Below are positions 41,828-50,621 of a DNA stretch of 64,000 bases, piece by piece. The DNA comes from Paenibacillus sp. FSL H8-0079 (lineage in GTDB: Bacteria > Bacillota > Bacilli > Paenibacillales > Paenibacillaceae). The notes under the pieces were generated by a model. That model was not told the DNA's origin and did not search any database. It saw only the letters and a list, made by a program, of their open reading frames with translations. The stretch covers positions 3,100,001-3,164,000 of the forward strand of contig NZ_CP150300.1 in NCBI RefSeq assembly GCF_037991315.1. Direction: 5' to 3'. Each line of letters opens with the position of its first letter. Position 1 is the first letter of the stretch. The translations under genes were made by a program, and so were the position numbers.

Positions 41828-42712
41828 ATGGATCAACAACAACAAATGGCAATGGTACAACGTATGCGTCAAAATGTCGTCGGTACAGACGCAGCTCTTC
41901 AACCCAGTTCCGCGTATGCTGTCACAGTGGAAGAAGTCATGATTCCTACGACAAAAGGTGATTCGCGTGTACTGGTGTATAAACCGGATAGGGATCATCC
42001 CGCTCCTCTGCCAGTCTTCTTCAATATGCATGGGGGTGGCTTCATCTTCGGACAAGCAGAGATGGATGATCCATGGTGTCGCCTGATCGCTGATCGTGCT
42101 AATTGTGTGGTTATCAATATCGATTACAGTCTTGCACCAGAGCACAAGTTCCCAACAGCGGTCCATGAATGTTACGACGTTGTGCAGTGGGTCCACACCA
42201 ATCCCGAATCCTTATCAGTTAACCCGTCGCTTTTCGCCATTGGAGGGCATAGTGCTGGTGGTAATCTTGCTGCAGCAGTATGTTTATTGAATCAGCAACG
42301 TGGAAGCGAGCTGCCGATTGTTCTTCAGGTTATGGATTATGTCGTGTTGGATGTAGCTACAAATCCGGCCGAGAAACCGAGTTTTGAAGAAGCCATTCCA
42401 GCCGATATCGCCAGAACGTTCAACGCGATGTACCTTGTTACGCCAGAAGATGCACATGACCCGTTAGCTTCACCTGTGCTCGCAAAATCATTAGAGGGTC
42501 TTCCGGAAGCACTGATCATTACCGCGGAGAAAGATTCACTAGCTCAAGAAGCAAGAACATATGCAGCAAGGCTGGAAGCAAGCGGTGTGAAGGTGACTCT
42601 TAAGGAGTATGAGGGAGCGGCTCATGGATTTACGCATTTTGGTGATCTCCAGATGGCTGAGGATGCCTGGTATCGGATGAGTGACAAGATTAGAGAGGCA
42701 TTTTCTAAATAA
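41828..42712 (+). CDS. Alpha/beta hydrolase, HSL/Aes-type esterase
   Basis: This 294-residue enzyme belongs to the hormone-sensitive-lipase family of esterases. It has the oxyanion motif HGGG at 68-71 (NMHGGGFIFG), the nucleophile Ser at 142 in GGHSAGG, the Asp in ITAEKDSLAQEA and the His in GAAHGF. These cytoplasmic enzymes hydrolyse short-chain acyl esters. ATG 41828 has TAAGGAG 8 bp before it. The SD overlaps the end of the chemoreceptor gene, so the esterase is the last gene of that unit. A terminator follows. Confidence 0.9.
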   Translation: MDQQQQMAMVQRMRQNVVGTDAALQPSSAYAVTVEEVMIPTTKGDSRVLVYKPDRDHPAPLPVFFNMHGGGFIFGQAEMDDPWCRLIADRANCVVINIDYSLAPEHKFPTAVHECYDVVQWVHTNPESLSVNPSLFAIGGHSAGGNLAAAVCLLNQQRGSELPIVLQVMDYVVLDVATNPAEKPSFEEAIPADIARTFNAMYLVTPEDAHDPLASPVLAKSLEGLPEALIITAEKDSLAQEARTYAARLEASGVKVTLKEYEGAAHGFTHFGDLQMAEDAWYRMSDKIREAFSK

Positions 42713-42758
42713 CGTAACGTGCATCAGTGTGTCGTTAGAAGTAATCTTATTACCTTGA

Positions 42759-42781
42759 AGTCGCCTAATGGCGGCTTTTTT
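42759..42781 (+). terminator. Rho-independent terminator
   Basis: The stem AGTCGCC/GGCGGCT with a TAAT loop runs into a T stretch after the esterase gene. Confidence 0.85.
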
Positions 42782-42877
42782 GGTTTATTTGTGCAGTTGT
42801 TTCAAGTGCTTGTTGAAACCAAGCTTCTGAGCTTGCGGATCTGTTAATAAACTAGATTAGGTGCGTTCATAAGATTA

Positions 42878-42891
42878 TAACGATATCGTTA
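42878..42891. promoter_or_regulatory. Perfect palindrome upstream of the polyketide synthase operon
   Basis: TAACGATATCGTTA is a perfect 14-bp palindrome 53 bp before the polyketide synthase start. It has the look of an operator for a dimeric repressor such as TetR or LacI type. The rest of the 42792-42944 interval shows no gene. Confidence 0.45.
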
Positions 42892-42944
42892 AGGGTAAGA
42901 GTTGTTAATTAGAGGAAATAATGACCAATACCAGGAGGTTAATT

Positions 42945-44102
42945 ATGAACCAATATAACAGTCCATCCGATATCGCGATTCTTGGCATGGGAACGGCTCT
43001 ACCTGCTCACGCCGTAGCGCAGTCAGATATTGCAGAGCTGATCGCTTCTTCTCTTCAGGATCGGCCAGATTTGGCCCGCTTTGCCAGGCGCATATTCAAG
43101 TCCTGTGGTGTTGAAACACGATATACCGTGGAACCGAGCTATCTGGGTTCACTGGAAGAATGCCGTTATCTGCCCTCTGGTGATGTATCAGACATCCCGA
43201 CAACCGAAGAACGAATGCATACATACAAGCGAGAGGCGCTTCCGCTCGGGCTCGAGGCGGCAGAGAGAGCACTGAAGGATTCAGGCATGTCTCCTAAGAG
43301 CATCACGCATATCATCACGGTCAGCTGTACCGGTCAATATCTTCCGGGTCTGGATGTTATGCTCATCCGTCATTTGGGTTTGTCTGCCCGTGTCAATCGA
43401 CTGCCGCTGATCTTTCAGGGGTGTGCGGCAGGGTTGAAAGCCATTCAGATGGCACGAGATGTCGTGCAGGGTGCTCCGGGATCACAGGTACTTATTGTCT
43501 GTGTAGAGTTGTGTACACTTCATTTTCAGCCGGTGCAAGATCGGGAAGCGCTGTTTGCAGCTTCATTCTTCGGAGACGCTGCTTCTTCTTGCGTGGTCGG
43601 TACACCCGAACCTCAGCACACGGATTATCTGAGTCTGGGAACGGGTTATTCTGTGCTTCTTCCGGATTCGACTGAAGATATGACCTGGGAGGTGGGGAAT
43701 CTGGGGTATGACCTGTATCTATCCCCACGCATTCCGAAGCTGTTAGGTGTTCATCTGGAAGAGGAACTGCGTCTCTTATTGCAAAGTGAACAGCTTCCTG
43801 AACTATGGGCCATTCATCCGGGAGGACGCGGGATTGTGGACTCTGTGCAGAATGTCATGAAGCTGCGAGACGAGCAAACGAAATACAGCAGGAATGTCCT
43901 CAGAACGTTTGGTAACTTATCGTCCAATACCATTCTGTTTGTACTGAATGCGATGCGTGAGGACATGAAGGCACAGGAGCAATCCTCTACAGATGGTGTA
44001 GCCATGGCATTTGGACCGGGACTCACCGCAGAGCTGATGAAATTCACTTATGTACCCTCATTATCTTCCGTGATGGAGGAGCACGATCATGTCCTTCTTT
44101 AG
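42945..44102 (+). CDS. Type III polyketide synthase (chalcone/stilbene synthase family)
   Basis: This 385-residue homodimeric ketosynthase has the complete Cys-His-Asn triad: Cys at about 160 in LIFQGCAAGLKA, His 291 in WAIHPGGRGIV and Asn 324 in TFGNLSSNT. Type III enzymes extend an acyl-CoA starter with malonyl-CoA units and cyclise the product to alkylpyrones, alkylresorcinols or similar phenols. ATG 42945 has AGGAGG 6 bp before it. The methyltransferase gene overlaps its end by 14 bp and an FAD oxidoreductase gene follows. This matches the order of the Streptomyces SrsABC phenolic-lipid pathway in enzyme classes, so a methylated and oxidised alkyl phenol is a reasonable product guess. Confidence 0.92.
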   Translation: MNQYNSPSDIAILGMGTALPAHAVAQSDIAELIASSLQDRPDLARFARRIFKSCGVETRYTVEPSYLGSLEECRYLPSGDVSDIPTTEERMHTYKREALPLGLEAAERALKDSGMSPKSITHIITVSCTGQYLPGLDVMLIRHLGLSARVNRLPLIFQGCAAGLKAIQMARDVVQGAPGSQVLIVCVELCTLHFQPVQDREALFAASFFGDAASSCVVGTPEPQHTDYLSLGTGYSVLLPDSTEDMTWEVGNLGYDLYLSPRIPKLLGVHLEEELRLLLQSEQLPELWAIHPGGRGIVDSVQNVMKLRDEQTKYSRNVLRTFGNLSSNTILFVLNAMREDMKAQEQSSTDGVAMAFGPGLTAELMKFTYVPSLSSVMEEHDHVLL

Positions 44103-44808
44103 AACACTGTCCATTCGGGCCAAGGAAGATGAACTGATGGATGACTTCTCTCTGGGCGGCGAGGAGCTGCGTGAAGCACTCCGGCATCTGAGACGGCTTA
44201 ACAAAATATTTGCAGCACCTGGCCCAACCCTGGCTGGTGTGGAGAAGTTATGGAACTCTGTGGGAAGGCCGGATAAGCTGACTATTCTGGATGTGGGGGC
44301 AGGTTCAGGAGATGTGAACCAGAAGCTACTGCAATGGGCGGATCGTCAGGGCATTCAATTGGACATTACACTGGTCGATCTGACGGAAGAGGCGTGTGAG
44401 GAAGCGAGACAACTATTCCGTCACGAACCCCGAGTTCGGGTACAGCGTGCCGATCTTACACAACTGCCTGATGCTTCAGCAGATATCGTGACAGGCTCCC
44501 AGTTCGTACATCATTTTGACGGAGATCAGCTGGTCGATATGGTTTCTCATATGCTGCGAGCATCCAGGCACGGTGTCGTCATTAATGATATTCATCGTCA
44601 CCCCGTATCCTATAAGGCGGTCTGGATTACAACACGTATGATCTCGCGCAATCGTTACATCCGTCATGATGGCCCACTTTCCGTTGCCAAAGGCTTTACA
44701 GGGAGGGATTGGCGGGAACTCAAACAACGGTTAAATCATGACACGATGACCTATGAATGGAAGCCTTTATTCAGGTACTCTGTTGTTATTCCCACGAAAG
44801 GAAGGTGA
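44089..44808 (+). CDS. SAM-dependent methyltransferase (polyketide tailoring)
   Basis: This 239-residue class I methyltransferase has motif I LTILDVGAGSGDVNQ near residues 63-77, the acidic motif II in ITLVDLTEEACEEA and motif IV-like DIVTGSQFVHHFDGDQ near 128. The C-terminal half has an unusual basic stretch (RMISRNRYIRHDGP). It probably O- or C-methylates the type III polyketide product, since it overlaps the synthase by 14 bp and is followed 6 bp later by the oxidase gene. It is unrelated to the isoprenylcysteine-type methyltransferases found in the Bacillus and Streptomyces counterparts of such operons. Confidence 0.88.
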   Translation: MSFFRTLSIRAKEDELMDDFSLGGEELREALRHLRRLNKIFAAPGPTLAGVEKLWNSVGRPDKLTILDVGAGSGDVNQKLLQWADRQGIQLDITLVDLTEEACEEARQLFRHEPRVRVQRADLTQLPDASADIVTGSQFVHHFDGDQLVDMVSHMLRASRHGVVINDIHRHPVSYKAVWITTRMISRNRYIRHDGPLSVAKGFTGRDWRELKQRLNHDTMTYEWKPLFRYSVVIPTKGR

Positions 44809-44814
44809 TCTTAC

Positions 44815-45963
44815 GTGTCGAAATCGATAGATGTCATCGTCATCGGAGCCGGAATTGCCGGCAGTACCTGTGCAATGCAACTAGCGGGGAAAGGTCATCG
44901 GACTCTTTTGCTGGATCGCCAGGAGTTCCCGCGTCACAAAACCTGTGGTGAGTTCATGTCACCAGAAACCAAGGAAATGCTAGAGGTTCTGGACATTCAC
45001 CTTCTGGACCAAGCGAAGAAACCCAGCACCATGGATCATGCCAAAATCGTTATGCAGCAAGGCGGAGTGATTGAAGCACCGTTGCCAGGATTCGCTTATG
45101 GCATAAGCCGATATGAGCTGGACCAGATTTTGCACCAGAAGGCTCTGTCGGCCGGGGCCCAGATTGTGACCAAAGCGACCATAACGAGCATCGAGCAGCT
45201 TGAGGATGCCAGTTATGAGGTTCAGGTGAAGCAGGGGGACGAGCGGATCAGCTACAGAGCCAAAGCCGTCATCGGAGCACATGGCAGTAAAAAGCTTCGA
45301 GGGATGGCTTCCGCACCTGATCTGCGGGACCAAACCGTATATGTTGGCGTTAAATCCCACTTCAGCGGCATTGAGATTCCCGCTCGGGTCGAGTTATATT
45401 TTTGCGATGGTGGCTATGTGGGGATTTCCCCGATTGAGGATGGTATTGTGAATGTTGCCGCATTATTGACATTGGAAACCGTGCAGGGAAGTGGCAAGTC
45501 TGTTATCGATTTTTTGCAGGCTGCATCCCAGACGAATGTAAACTTGGCAGCCCGGTTGGCCGAAGGAAAGCCTGTAGACGGAACGCAGGTGTCGATTGCG
45601 CCGCTGCATCTATCCAATGTTCCTGAACCGTGGTCCAGATATCCGCATATTGGGGATGCCATGCTGGTGATACCACCCCTATGTGGAGACGGGATGTCCA
45701 TTGCCCTTCGATCCTCACTCCTGTGTGCAAAGTGGACTGACAAGTACCTGCAAGGCGACATTGAACATGCCGATTGGCAGAGTAATTACACGTTGGAAGC
45801 AAGTCGTGAATTCACCCAATTGCTCAGACGCGCAAGAAGAATTCAAAAGCTGGCTTTTGCCAAGACCAATAAATTCTATCCTGGTCTGGCTCGCATGATC
45901 CCCGGTTTAGCCGCTTATGTTGTGAAGGCCACACGGTTATCCGAGATGAATGCAGCGCGCTAA
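44815..45963 (+). CDS. FAD-dependent oxidoreductase/monooxygenase (polyketide tailoring)
   Basis: This 382-residue flavoprotein of the geranylgeranyl-reductase/aromatic hydroxylase type has the N-terminal motif VIVIGAGIAGSTCAMQLAG, the FPRHKTCGEFMSPE segment typical of that group near 40-55, and the second FAD contact in GDAMLVIPPLCGDGMSIAL near 280. It would hydroxylate or oxidise the phenolic ring, or reduce a side chain, using NAD(P)H. The start is a GTG with AAAGGAAGGTG before it. It is the last gene of the polyketide operon and a terminator follows. Confidence 0.88.
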   Translation: MSKSIDVIVIGAGIAGSTCAMQLAGKGHRTLLLDRQEFPRHKTCGEFMSPETKEMLEVLDIHLLDQAKKPSTMDHAKIVMQQGGVIEAPLPGFAYGISRYELDQILHQKALSAGAQIVTKATITSIEQLEDASYEVQVKQGDERISYRAKAVIGAHGSKKLRGMASAPDLRDQTVYVGVKSHFSGIEIPARVELYFCDGGYVGISPIEDGIVNVAALLTLETVQGSGKSVIDFLQAASQTNVNLAARLAEGKPVDGTQVSIAPLHLSNVPEPWSRYPHIGDAMLVIPPLCGDGMSIALRSSLLCAKWTDKYLQGDIEHADWQSNYTLEASREFTQLLRRARRIQKLAFAKTNKFYPGLARMIPGLAAYVVKATRLSEMNAAR

Positions 45964-45993
45964 CAGGCTGAAATTTTGCTCAATACTTATGCG

Positions 45994-46024
45994 AAAGAGG
46001 TTGCTGACGGCGGCCTCTTTTTTG
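45994..46024 (+). terminator. Rho-independent terminator
   Basis: The arms AAAGAGG and CCTCTTT with a GC-rich inner part are followed by a T run. It ends the polyketide operon. Confidence 0.75.
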
Positions 46025-46142
46025 GCGTACAAACATTAATTTGGTGGAGAGAGTTTGGAAAATCGGTAAATGCTCGTATAATAGAATCTAATGTAATAAT
46101 AGAGAGTTAATTCAGATGAAATGTCGGGAGGCACTACTTAAC

Positions 46143-47333
46143 ATGAACTATTCATTTTCCAATCGTATCGCAGCACTGCAACCATCCATTATTCGAGAAA
46201 TCCTGAAGGCTTCTTCGGGGCAAAATGTGATTCCATTCTCTGCGGGAAACCCTGCTCCGGAAACCTTTCCTATTGAAGCGATTCGCACATTCACTCAATC
46301 CATTCTGGAGCATGACCCGGTCACAGCTCTGCAATATGGGATTACGGAAGGATATGTTCCCCTCAGGGAAGCATTGACTCAACATTTGAAGACAGGCTTT
46401 GATACCGGTAAGCCATCCGATCAATTGTTCATCGTATCTGGAGCGCAGCAGGGGATTGAACTGGCCTGTAAAGTGTTCTGTAATGAGGGGGATACAATCA
46501 TCTGTGAGAGTCCGAGCTTTATTGGTTCCCTGAACTCCTTCCGGGCATCCGGTGCGAAGCTTGCCGGTGTTCCGATGGAGAATGATGGTATGGATATCGA
46601 GAAGCTGGAACAGGCGCTGCAAACGGAGCCCAATGTGAAACTGATCTACGTGATCCCGAGTTTTCAGAATCCGACTGGTGTAACGACGAGCCTAGAGAAA
46701 CGTAAGGCCATATACGAGCTGGCTAAGAAGTATGGCGTGATGATTTTGGAAGATAACCCGTACGGAGAACTTCGATTCAATGGAGATGATGTACCAACGA
46801 TCAAATCTATGGATGATGAAGGTCTGGTGATCTATGTTGGATCATTCTCCAAAATTCTGTCGGCGGGACTGCGCGTCGGTTTTGTACAAGCGCCACATGA
46901 AGTGGTGGAGAAGATGGTTGTCGCCAAACAGGGAGAAGACGTACATACGGCGATGCTTCCACAGATTCTGGCATACAAGTTCATGACAGAGTATGACTAC
47001 GCGGGGCATATTAACAGCATTCGTGAGGTATATCGGAGAAAAGCAACATTGATGATGGACAAGCTGCAAGAGCATATGGGGGAGTCCATTACCTATACTC
47101 AACCGGATGGTGGACTTTTCCTCTGGTGTGATCTGCCAGCACATGTGCCAATGCTTGATTATGCCAAGACTGCAGCAGCCCAAGGGGTTGCGGTTGTGCC
47201 GGGAAATGCATTCCTGGTGAACGAGCAAGACCCTTGTAATGCCATTAGACTTAATTTCTCCACGCCGTCGGATGAACAGATTGTCAAGGGTGTTGAAATC
47301 TTGGGGCAGGTCTTGAAAGGTTATAACACTTAA
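46143..47333 (+). CDS. PLP-dependent class I/II aminotransferase
   Basis: This 396-residue fold-type I aminotransferase has the PLP Lys at 237 in GSFSKILSAGLRVG, the cofactor Asp in ILEDNPYGELRF, the stacking SGAQQGIE region near 100 and the substrate-carboxylate Arg in AIRLNFSTPS near the C-terminus. It resembles 2-aminoadipate/multi-substrate transaminases (LysN type) or the catalytic half of MocR proteins without the HTH. It should exchange amino groups between an aromatic or branched amino acid and 2-oxoglutarate. The start at 46143 has GGGAGG 11 bp before it. It is monocistronic, with terminators on both sides. Confidence 0.9.
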   Translation: MNYSFSNRIAALQPSIIREILKASSGQNVIPFSAGNPAPETFPIEAIRTFTQSILEHDPVTALQYGITEGYVPLREALTQHLKTGFDTGKPSDQLFIVSGAQQGIELACKVFCNEGDTIICESPSFIGSLNSFRASGAKLAGVPMENDGMDIEKLEQALQTEPNVKLIYVIPSFQNPTGVTTSLEKRKAIYELAKKYGVMILEDNPYGELRFNGDDVPTIKSMDDEGLVIYVGSFSKILSAGLRVGFVQAPHEVVEKMVVAKQGEDVHTAMLPQILAYKFMTEYDYAGHINSIREVYRRKATLMMDKLQEHMGESITYTQPDGGLFLWCDLPAHVPMLDYAKTAAAQGVAVVPGNAFLVNEQDPCNAIRLNFSTPSDEQIVKGVEILGQVLKGYNT

Positions 47334-47359
47334 AAATGTTTCAACGGGATATATCTACG

Positions 47360-47386
47360 AAAAGCCGCCAATTGGCGGCTTTTTTT
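47360..47386. terminator. Terminator between convergent genes
   Basis: The perfect palindrome AGCCGCCAATTGGCGGCT (47363-47380) is flanked by A and T runs. It serves the aminotransferase and probably also the MaoC-domain gene on the other strand. Confidence 0.88.
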
Positions 47387-47400
47387 GGCTTTTCTCGTCC

Positions 47401-47826
47401 TTAGTTATCAATTAACGCACTTAATTCAGCCTGAAATACCTTTTGATTTTTCTGATTAAATGTACTCAGCAGCACGGTAACAATCCCATTACCTTTACGT
47501 CTGGGAAGCAGGTCAATAACCTCTGCAATGACATGCAGTTCATCATCAGGAAGGACGGGCTTCATGAATTGAATGTTATTCATTCCGGTTCCTGCCACAA
47601 CATGCTCTCCATAGATTCCGAGCTCAATCCATAACTTAAAGGAGATATTCATCGTTTGCATGCCAGAAGCAATCAAACTGCCGAAGCGGCCCTGTGTGGC
47701 CTTACCTTCATCCAAATGCATGTACTGTGGATCATAGATTTTGGCAAACGCAATAATATCGCTCTTGGATAATGCCAAGGATTTTGTTTCGTAGCGCTGA
47801 CCTATTACATATTCACTGAATTTCAT
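47401..47826 (-). CDS. MaoC-family hotdog dehydratase
   Basis: This 141-residue single-hotdog protein has the MaoC/R-hydratase layout: an N-terminal YVIGQRYETKSLALSKSDIIAFAKIYDPQYMHLDE segment (residues 6-40, given only to mark it), in which Asp and His of DPQYMHLDE are the catalytic pair, then GRFGSLIASGMQTMN as the overhanging segment. The family hydrates enoyl-CoA thioesters. The exact acyl substrate is unknown. It is a lone gene between terminators and the LacI gene, which is divergent from it. Confidence 0.85.
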   Translation of the reverse strand: MKFSEYVIGQRYETKSLALSKSDIIAFAKIYDPQYMHLDEGKATQGRFGSLIASGMQTMNISFKLWIELGIYGEHVVAGTGMNNIQFMKPVLPDDELHVIAEVIDLLPRRKGNGIVTVLLSTFNQKNQKVFQAELSALIDN

Positions 47827-47982
47827 GAGGGTACCTCGGTTTCTTTAATGTGTTTTTTCGCAGTCGACGCCTTGGAAAGAGACATGACCGGACTGACGTG
47901 TTAAAATGCTAGTGAACAATCTGGTGTGTATTGCAGTCATATTGAAATAAATAGATGAAACTGTCTTTGAGGAGTATATATC

Positions 47983-48975
47983 ATGATAACGATTAAAGAT
48001 GTCGCCAAGATGGCTGGTGTAGCCAGTTCAACCGTATCTTGCGTACTCAACGATAAAGGTAATGTAAGTGAGTCAACGAGGCAGAGAGTGCTCGCAGCAG
48101 CAAGCCAACTGAATTACGTGAAGAACGGCCCTGCATCTGAAATGAAGCGTCAGAGTACACAAACAATTGGTGTGATTGTCCATGACATGTCCAGTCCGTA
48201 TTTCTCAGATTTGGTGAATGGAATACAGTCCATCGCGATGAGCCATGGATACGATATGATCGTGTGCAGCTCACTGGGTGGAGAGAAGTCGACAGCCCAT
48301 CGTTACATTCGTGAAAGAAGAATCGACGGAGCTATTGTCATTGCTCAAAATATTGAAGATCAGCTGCTCATGGAGGCATCTGAAGCAGGATTTCCGATTG
48401 TTGTCATGGATCGGGATCTGGATGCTCCACATATTGTAAAGGTTTTGATGAGTGATACGCAAGGTGGGTACCTGGCTACCCGTTATCTGATCGATAAAGG
48501 ACATCGGACGATTGCTTATATTAGTGGCCCAGCCCATTCGGAATGTAACCTGCAGCGTTATCAAGGTTATCTCAATGCCATGGCAGAAGCAGGCATCGAA
48601 GAGAACCCGGCATGGAAAATCGGTGGACAATACTTGAAGCAAGATGGCTACCATGCAGCCAAGAAACTGCTCGAAGGAGAATTGCCCTCCGCAGTATTTT
48701 TTGCAAATGATGAAATGGCCTTTGGCGGTTTGGAAGCCTTCAGAGAACATAGGATTGCAGTACCTGAACAGTTATCCGTAATTGGTTTTGACAATATCCC
48801 GGCATCTCAGTACGTACACCCACCTCTGACCACATTTCGGCAACCAAAGACGGATGCAGGTCAGCTTGCAGGTCATGTTCTCTTTCAACTGTTAAATGGA
48901 GAGTCTGTTGAGACGTTATATACACTGGACATTCAATGCGTGGAACGTGATTCGGTACAATTTAAATACGAGTAG
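47983..48975 (+). CDS. LacI-family transcriptional regulator
   Basis: This 330-residue regulator has an N-terminal LacI HTH (ITIKDVAKMAGVASSTVSCV) with the hinge region near residue 45-60. A periplasmic-binding-protein-like sugar domain follows (TIGVIVHDMSSPYFSDLVNG, then VMDRDLDA and VFFANDEMAFGGLEAF). It should bind a palindrome and respond to a sugar or nucleoside. No sugar-use operon is adjacent, so its target is probably elsewhere. It is divergent from the MaoC-domain gene, and a terminator follows. Confidence 0.92.
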   Translation: MITIKDVAKMAGVASSTVSCVLNDKGNVSESTRQRVLAAASQLNYVKNGPASEMKRQSTQTIGVIVHDMSSPYFSDLVNGIQSIAMSHGYDMIVCSSLGGEKSTAHRYIRERRIDGAIVIAQNIEDQLLMEASEAGFPIVVMDRDLDAPHIVKVLMSDTQGGYLATRYLIDKGHRTIAYISGPAHSECNLQRYQGYLNAMAEAGIEENPAWKIGGQYLKQDGYHAAKKLLEGELPSAVFFANDEMAFGGLEAFREHRIAVPEQLSVIGFDNIPASQYVHPPLTTFRQPKTDAGQLAGHVLFQLLNGESVETLYTLDIQCVERDSVQFKYE

Positions 48976-49022
48976 TAACTACTCATCATCATTATGTTCC
49001 AGATACTTTTATCAAAAGACAG

Positions 49023-49050
49023 ACTCCTCAACACAAGTTGAGGAGTTTTT
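49023..49050 (+). terminator. Rho-independent terminator
   Basis: The 10-bp arms ACTCCTCAAC and GTTGAGGAGT with an ACAA loop are followed by T residues. Confidence 0.88.
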
Positions 49051-49162
49051 GCTGCATCCATCAAGGCAGATGGATATTTTGCGTATATATCCCAACTTAT
49101 AAGTAAAGGATACCTTTAACTGAGAATATCTGGACGGAGCATGCATGGAAAGGGGAGGCGTC

Positions 49163-50572
49163 ATGGACACATCAGCGATAACACAACAAGACCTGCCGTT
49201 AACCGGATACCTAGCCGTTGATCAAGAAATGTTGCGCTCCGTTTTTGAAGGGTGCTCGGACGTTGTATTTCATACCTTCCAAACGGCGTGTCTTACTTCA
49301 GCCCTATGTGTATATTGTGTTGGTTTATGTGATACAGAGCGGCTTGAACGTCAGGTATTAACGCCTCTTCAGGAAATGGGGATCGAAGCTACCCAAGTTC
49401 CACTGGCATCCGTTAAACAAGTTGAAACAACCACCCAGGCGGTACAGGCCATATTAGAGGGGGAGGCACTATTACTACTGGAGGGTTCAAAAGTTGGAAC
49501 GGTATACCCGCTATACCAAGCAGCAAATCGTTCAACAGAGGAACCGTTAGCCGAATCGACTGTGCGCGGTGCGCGGGATGGATTTACAGAATCGTTGACC
49601 ATGAATATGTCACTACTGCGCAAACGTATCAAAACACCTGCGTTAAAAATTCATACGCGTAACATGGGAGATCGCACGAACACCAGTATTTCACTTGTAT
49701 ATATGGAAGGCATAATTGATCCTAAACTGGTGGAGGAAGTGGAGATACGACTGAAGGATCTAAAACTTCGAGACGTACTGGAGAGCCAGTACATTGAGGA
49801 AGGCATTGTGGATCAGCGTTATTCGCCATTTCCACAGATGATTGCGACGGAACGTCCGGATGTCGTTGCTTCCAACTTGCTGGAAGGTCGTTTTGCTATT
49901 CTCGTTGACGGAACACCGTTCACGCTTATCGCGCCAGTGACCATTTTTTCTATGTTACAATCCCCGGAAGATTATTATCAAAATGTGTTTATGAGTGTCT
50001 TTGTACGCTGGCTGCGATACGTTTTCTTTGTTCTATCCATGCTGCTTCCATCTGCTTATGTAGCGATTACCACGTTTCATCAGGAGATGATTCCCACCGT
50101 GTTGCTTCTCAGTATTGCCCGGGCGAGAGAAGAGATCCCTTTTCCTGCACTGGTGGAAGCACTCATTATGGAAATCGCCTTTGAAGCACTGCGTGAGGCT
50201 GGCGTCCGTTTGCCCAAGCAGGTCGGATCAGCGGTTAGTATCGTGGGAGCATTAATTATTGGGCAAGCAGCGACAAGTGCAGGCATTGTATCAGCCCCCA
50301 TGATTATCATAGTAGCGATCACCGGGATCGCTTCGTTCATGATCCCTCGCTATGCTGCCAGCATCGCGACCCGACTACTGCGTTTTCCCATGATGTTTCT
50401 GGCGGGAACGCTGGGACTCACGGGTGTCATGTTGGGAGTTATCTTGGTTGTCATTCATCTGAGCAGTCTTCGTTCATTCGGAACACCTTATCTGTCACCG
50501 GTAGCGCCAACAATGGCTAAGGAACTCAAGGATGTATGGTGGCGTCCATCTCCAAGGAACAAACCGCACTAG
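49163..50572 (+). CDS. Spore germinant receptor A subunit (GerA family)
   Basis: This 469-residue protein matches GerAA/GerKA proteins. A large N-terminal soluble domain (about 1-240, with the conserved region VRGARDGFTESLTMN near residue 136) is followed by about five membrane helices. The conserved MIATERPDVV and LLEGRFAILVDGTPF segments lie before the first helix, and the PFPALVEALIMEIAFEALREAG loop near 325 is a family hallmark. It acts in the spore inner membrane as part of a receptor with the B and C subunits encoded next. ATG 49163 has GGGGAGG close before it. The operon should be expressed in the forespore. Confidence 0.92.
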   Translation: MDTSAITQQDLPLTGYLAVDQEMLRSVFEGCSDVVFHTFQTACLTSALCVYCVGLCDTERLERQVLTPLQEMGIEATQVPLASVKQVETTTQAVQAILEGEALLLLEGSKVGTVYPLYQAANRSTEEPLAESTVRGARDGFTESLTMNMSLLRKRIKTPALKIHTRNMGDRTNTSISLVYMEGIIDPKLVEEVEIRLKDLKLRDVLESQYIEEGIVDQRYSPFPQMIATERPDVVASNLLEGRFAILVDGTPFTLIAPVTIFSMLQSPEDYYQNVFMSVFVRWLRYVFFVLSMLLPSAYVAITTFHQEMIPTVLLLSIARAREEIPFPALVEALIMEIAFEALREAGVRLPKQVGSAVSIVGALIIGQAATSAGIVSAPMIIIVAITGIASFMIPRYAASIATRLLRFPMMFLAGTLGLTGVMLGVILVVIHLSSLRSFGTPYLSPVAPTMAKELKDVWWRPSPRNKPH

Positions 50573-50621
50573 ACCCATCTACACTCAAGCAACCAATGCA
50601 ACCAAGGGAGCGGGATCACAC

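Noticed and set aside
42878..42891. Restriction or methylation target interpretation of the TAACGATATCGTTA palindrome
   Set aside because: A single promoter-proximal copy is better explained as an operator. No restriction-modification genes are present in the window.
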